DNA from: DASZGI01 sp035938995
GTDB taxonomy: Bacteria; Actinomycetota; Actinomycetes; Streptomycetales; Catenulisporaceae
NCBI RefSeq assembly: GCF_035938995.1
Contig: NZ_DASZGI010000035.1
Coordinates: 1-15,560, forward strand
Direction of reading: 5' to 3'
Length of the DNA stretch: 15,560 nucleotides
The notes beneath the pieces were generated by a model that was given only the letters and a program-made list of their open reading frames with translations, was not told where the DNA came from and made no database searches. The translations under genes were made by a program, and so were the position numbers. Positions 13,078 through 15,560 of this stretch are shown in pieces (within the stretch, counting starts at the first letter, position 1; each line of letters starts with the position of its first letter).

Positions 13078-14552
13078 AGCGAATCAGAAACCCCCGCTCG
13101 GCATCCGTCCCCGAGCACCGCAACCCCACCCATGCGGCCATCCGCAAGGTTTTTGCCTTTGCCGTTGACGGGGACGACGGTGTTGCCCGGGTCGACGAAG
13201 ATCTTGGCCTGCCATGGTCCGTGGGGAGCGAGTGAGGGATCGACGGTGACCGTCACGGTCTGACTGCCTCCGGGCGCGAGCACCCCGGACGGCTGGCTGA
13301 CGCGCAGAAAGTCGTCCGAGACGCTCACCGACCACTGCACCGGGGCACCCGCGGTCGCGATCGCGGTGAGCGTGATCGTCATAGTTTGCGGGCCTTGCTT
13401 CCAGGTGACGCCCAGGGCAGGCCCGGATGAGGTCGAAGTCGACGGCGTCGGTGAAGGCGGGCCGACGGGGGAAGCCGACGATCCAGGGCTCGGATTCGTG
13501 CCGATCGGGACCGTTGTGGCGGTCGTACGGGCTGTCGGGGAGGTGGTGGTGCCGCCGTGGGAGGGGGAAGCACGGGATTCGGACGCGGCGTCCGGCGAAG
13601 TGGAGGTCGAATCGCCGTGCACGGGCGCGGGCGATGTTCCTGCTCCGGTTGCCCCCGCGCCGGTCGCGACGTGTCCCGAGGACAGGCTCTTGGCATTGCT
13701 GGCGCCGGTCAGCCACAACGCTGTGACACCGAGTGAGATGATCACGAATGCCGCCGTCACGACTCCTCGCCTGCGCCGCCCACGGACCAACCGCGGCTGT
13801 GACTGCGGCTGGGACTGGGACTGGGACTGGAGTGACCCTCGCTGTGGCGTTGACGGGGTGTTCTCGCCGAGGGCTCTCGTGACCGGTCCGGCGAGCGCGG
13901 GGTAGTTGTCGGCGAGTTCGCGCAGGATACGAGGGCGCAGCGTCGGCGGTGCGGTGACTTGTGCAAGCCGAGTCGGTATCAGCGTGGCATTGCGCAGACG
14001 CTCGCCGCAGGTGAGGCACTGCGCCGCGTGTAGCTGAACAACGGTGCTCGGTTCTGGAGGGGGCGCCAAGGCGAGCTGTCCGGTCAGTTCGTCGCAGTCC
14101 GCAGATATGAGGGTTCTGACTACTCTCGCCGCGTCCAGCGCTGCTCGAGCGTCGGCGAGCAGCGTCCGTACCGTGTCGCTGGAGACACCGAGCACGAGCG
14201 CCACGTCCTGCTCGTCCAACCCGTGCCGCACCGAGAGCTCCAGCACCTCGCGCTGCGCCCGGTCCAGGCCGTCGGTCCACGCGAAGCTGTCCGCCATGTC
14301 GGCCGGCCAAGGGCGATCCTGCTCACCGCTCACGCGCAGGCAGCCGGGCCGGACCATGGCGTACAGCAGCCATCGCGAAAGCCGCGGGTCGCCGAGGCGG
14401 ACACCGAGCCGCTGCGCCCCGACGAACAGCTCCACCAGCGCCGTGATCGCCCGCTCTTCGTCGGCCAGCAGCCACAGACAATACGAGTACAACGGGCCCG
14501 CGTAAGCCTCGCATGCCGTGACGACCGCCGGATCCCCATCCGTTTCTTCCAC
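12957..14552 (-). CDS. Membrane-anchored ECF-sigma-like/zinc anti-sigma fusion with extracytoplasmic beta domain
   Basis: A 531-residue protein from the GTG at 14552, chosen because the alignable sigma region starts right after it; the frame stays open to 14675. Residues about 10-75 resemble a degenerate sigma region 2 (LYSYCLWLLADEERAITALV). Residues 93-145 are sigma region 4 (GLDRAQREVLELSVRHGLDE, then VALVLGVSSDTVRTLLADAR). VVQLHAAQCLTCGERL has the H-x3-C-x2-C zinc motif of ZAS anti-sigma factors (His175, Cys179, Cys182). A SQ-repeat linker (241-253) and RGRRRRG precede one transmembrane helix (264-283), so the N-terminus is cytoplasmic. Outside lie a Ser/Thr/Pro linker (285-380) and a BACON/Ig-like beta domain (380-455: WSVSVSDDFLRVSQPSGVLA, GGSQTVTVTVDPS). 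I recall similar single-chain fusions among actinobacterial ECF groups. After residue 462 codon bias fades and the frame runs 121 nt into the convergent gene. Confidence 0.8.
   Translation of the reverse strand: MEETDGDPAVVTACEAYAGPLYSYCLWLLADEERAITALVELFVGAQRLGVRLGDPRLSRWLLYAMVRPGCLRVSGEQDRPWPADMADSFAWTDGLDRAQREVLELSVRHGLDEQDVALVLGVSSDTVRTLLADARAALDAARVVRTLISADCDELTGQLALAPPPEPSTVVQLHAAQCLTCGERLRNATLIPTRLAQVTAPPTLRPRILRELADNYPALAGPVTRALGENTPSTPQRGSLQSQSQSQPQSQPRLVRGRRRRGVVTAAFVIISLGVTALWLTGASNAKSLSSGHVATGAGATGAGTSPAPVHGDSTSTSPDAASESRASPSHGGTTTSPTARTTATTVPIGTNPSPGSSASPVGPPSPTPSTSTSSGPALGVTWKQGPQTMTITLTAIATAGAPVQWSVSVSDDFLRVSQPSGVLAPGGSQTVTVTVDPSLAPHGPWQAKIFVDPGNTVVPVNGKGKNLADGRMGGVAVLGDGCRAGVSDSLHGRTDSSRSRNCSRSFGSSTAPSDNSASSMPRSQTARWL
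13809..13831 (-). repeat. Hexanucleotide repeat coding for Gln-Ser in the sigma-fusion linker
   Basis: GGGACT is repeated three times in tandem at 13811-13828, with related units on the left side. On the coding strand this gives the SQSQSQPQSQ run (residues about 242-252) between the zinc-motif region and the transmembrane helix. Such a tandem repeat can change copy number by slippage without changing frame. Confidence 0.7.
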
Positions 14553-15338
14553 GGAACCTGAAGATAGCCGCGTGTTCGCTCCTGGCGCACCGCCCGTGCC
14601 AGTGCAGGTCGGAGATTTGTAAGAAATTTGAGATCGCGGTCCAGGCCTGACAACCGTGTCGAGAACGCAATCCACGCGATCCGCCGCAGGCTGCTGAAAT
14701 CGCTGGTCATTACACGGCGCCCGAGACAGCCCAGAGCGTGCCCCCGCTCACGGGTGAGCGCAGAATCCGCGGCGAGGAGGCGCCTTCGCGCACTGGCCGG
14801 TCAACCTTGTCACAGAGCTTTGGCACCCTGCAGGCGTCCGGGAGACCGGGCCCGTCCGATGTTTCGCCGCGGTATCCGGAGCCTGACCGAACACGATCAG
14901 CAACGGTCGGATAACAGTCCGCTGCATTTGTCCCACGGGTCCGGTGGCGCTGTCTATCGTCGCGGCGACCGCGCTCCCGGGAGGAATCACGAAACCATCA
15001 CAGCGCGATGATCCGACATCGAGCCGCCGCATTGCGGCCGGTTCATCACGCACTGCCCGGCAGATCTCCCGTGGCTGGTGGCCGACGTGCCGTGGCATCG
15101 GCCTAGGCCACCGCTCGGCACGCGATGAAGGGTTGTCTGAAAGCCGTACGCCCCACGCACATCCGCCGCCCCCAGGTGATCGTGTATGGACGTCAGAGCC
15201 GCCGACTGCGGCATACCGCCCGTTATAGACCAATCAGCACGATCTCGGGCGACGAACCGTCGCGGGCCGGTCCCGGCATCGCATCCGCACAGTGTGAGCC
15301 CACGTCACATCCGATGGCTGATTGTCGAGGAGGACATC
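14553..15338. other. Intergenic region between the divergent sigma-fusion gene and mtlA
   Basis: About 790 nt lie between two divergent genes. No open frame here has the codon bias of the neighbours, and no RNA gene was recognised. On the minus strand TTGTCA (14648-14653), then 17 nt, then CAAATT (14625-14630) is a weak candidate promoter about 75 nt upstream of the sigma-fusion start. CGCTCA-CGGG-TGAGCG at 14745-14760 is a short hairpin of unknown meaning. Near mtlA there are two inverted repeats, GCGACG-AAC-CGTCGC (15249-15263) and TGTGA-N7-TCACA (15293-15309). Confidence 0.5.
15293..15309. promoter_or_regulatory. TGTGA-N7-TCACA inverted repeat upstream of mtlA, candidate operator
   Basis: TGTGA (15293-15297) and TCACA (15305-15309) are symmetric arms around GCCCACG, ending 17 nt before the GAGGAGG ribosome binding site of mtlA. 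The arms equal the half-sites of CRP-family operators, but the spacer is 7 nt where CRP sites have 6, so a different regulator is also possible. The position, overlapping the expected promoter or leader, suits control of the mannitol PTS gene. Confidence 0.4.
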
Positions 15339-15560
15339 GTGGCCATGGCCCGACACGCCGGGGTGACCGGCGCCGGGGCGAGCGTCCAGCGCTTCGGTTC
15401 GTATCTGACCGGCATGGTGATGCCGAACATCGGCGCGTTCATCGCCTGGGGCCTGATCACCGCCCTGTTCATCCCCACCGGCTGGCTCCCGGACGCCCGC
15501 TTCGGCGCCCTGGTCACCCCCATGATCACCTACCTGCTGCCCATCCTGATCGGCTACACC
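15339..15560 (+). CDS. mtlA: PTS mannitol transporter, EIIC N-terminal part (3' end outside window)
   Basis: First 74 codons of a mannitol-specific phosphotransferase permease, which imports mannitol and phosphorylates it to mannitol-1-phosphate. After a short polar start (MARHAGVTGAGASVQRFGSY), residues read LTGMVMPNIGAFIAWGLITA, LFIPTGWLPDARFGALV, TPMITYLLPILIGYT. This is nearly the same as the opening of Escherichia coli MtlA as I remember it, including the NIGAFIAWG and ITYLLP segments of the first EIIC helices. GAGGAGG (15327-15333) precedes a GTG at 15339 by 5 nt and an in-frame ATG at 15345 by 11 nt; the GTG is preferred and the ATG is an alternative. Whether the EIIB and EIIA domains are fused or encoded separately cannot be seen. 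The window ends inside the gene, so the end given is the window edge. Confidence 0.93.
   Translation, partial: MAMARHAGVTGAGASVQRFGSYLTGMVMPNIGAFIAWGLITALFIPTGWLPDARFGALVTPMITYLLPILIGYT

Noticed and set aside
14748..15233. 161-codon minus-strand open frame in the gap before mtlA
   Set aside because: Composition is mixed Arg/Pro/Gly/Ser without domain or ribosome binding site, and it would fill the region expected to hold two promoters.

Overview
The window is G+C-rich DNA with GC-biased third codon positions, frequent GTG starts, GGAGG-type ribosome binding sites and overlapping stop/start codons. Together with a complete conservon (cvnABCD) and a family 19 chitinase of the streptomycete ChiC type, this points to a filamentous soil actinomycete of the Streptomyces or Catenulispora kind. 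The genus cannot be fixed from the sequence alone.

Left part (1-5718): the 3' end of a secreted chitinase on the + strand, closed by a strong hairpin. Then a run on the minus strand. Read in transcription order it is an SLC13/ArsB-type permease tightly coupled to a universal stress protein, then a KimA-type K+ permease overlapping a small OB-fold protein, then a stand-alone VOC/bleomycin-resistance-like protein.

Middle (5854-11345): one minus-strand signalling operon. CvnA (histidine-kinase-like), CvnB (roadblock), CvnC (DUF742) and CvnD (small GTPase) are joined by 4-20 nt overlaps. They are followed 2 nt later by a GAF/PAS protein and 64 nt later by an acyl-CoA-dehydrogenase homologue lacking the catalytic Glu at both known positions. 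The operon ends at a perfect 10-bp hairpin. The GAF protein and the odd dehydrogenase are the most distinctive part of this conservon.

Right part (11346-15560): a relatively A+T-rich 0.8 kb intergenic region with several small symmetric elements separates cvnA from a divergent gene of unknown function. That gene has a degenerate PD-(D/E)XK-nuclease-like pattern. Converging on it is a single-chain membrane protein combining an ECF-sigma-like N-terminus, a HxxxCxxC anti-sigma-type zinc motif, one transmembrane helix, a Ser/Thr/Pro linker and an extracytoplasmic beta-sandwich-like domain. Its reading frame runs past the expected end into the neighbour. After about 0.8 kb without a convincing gene, the window closes with the first 74 codons of a mannitol PTS transporter (mtlA), preceded by a TGTGA-N7-TCACA inverted repeat.

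No tRNA, rRNA, CRISPR array, insertion sequence or phage gene was recognised.
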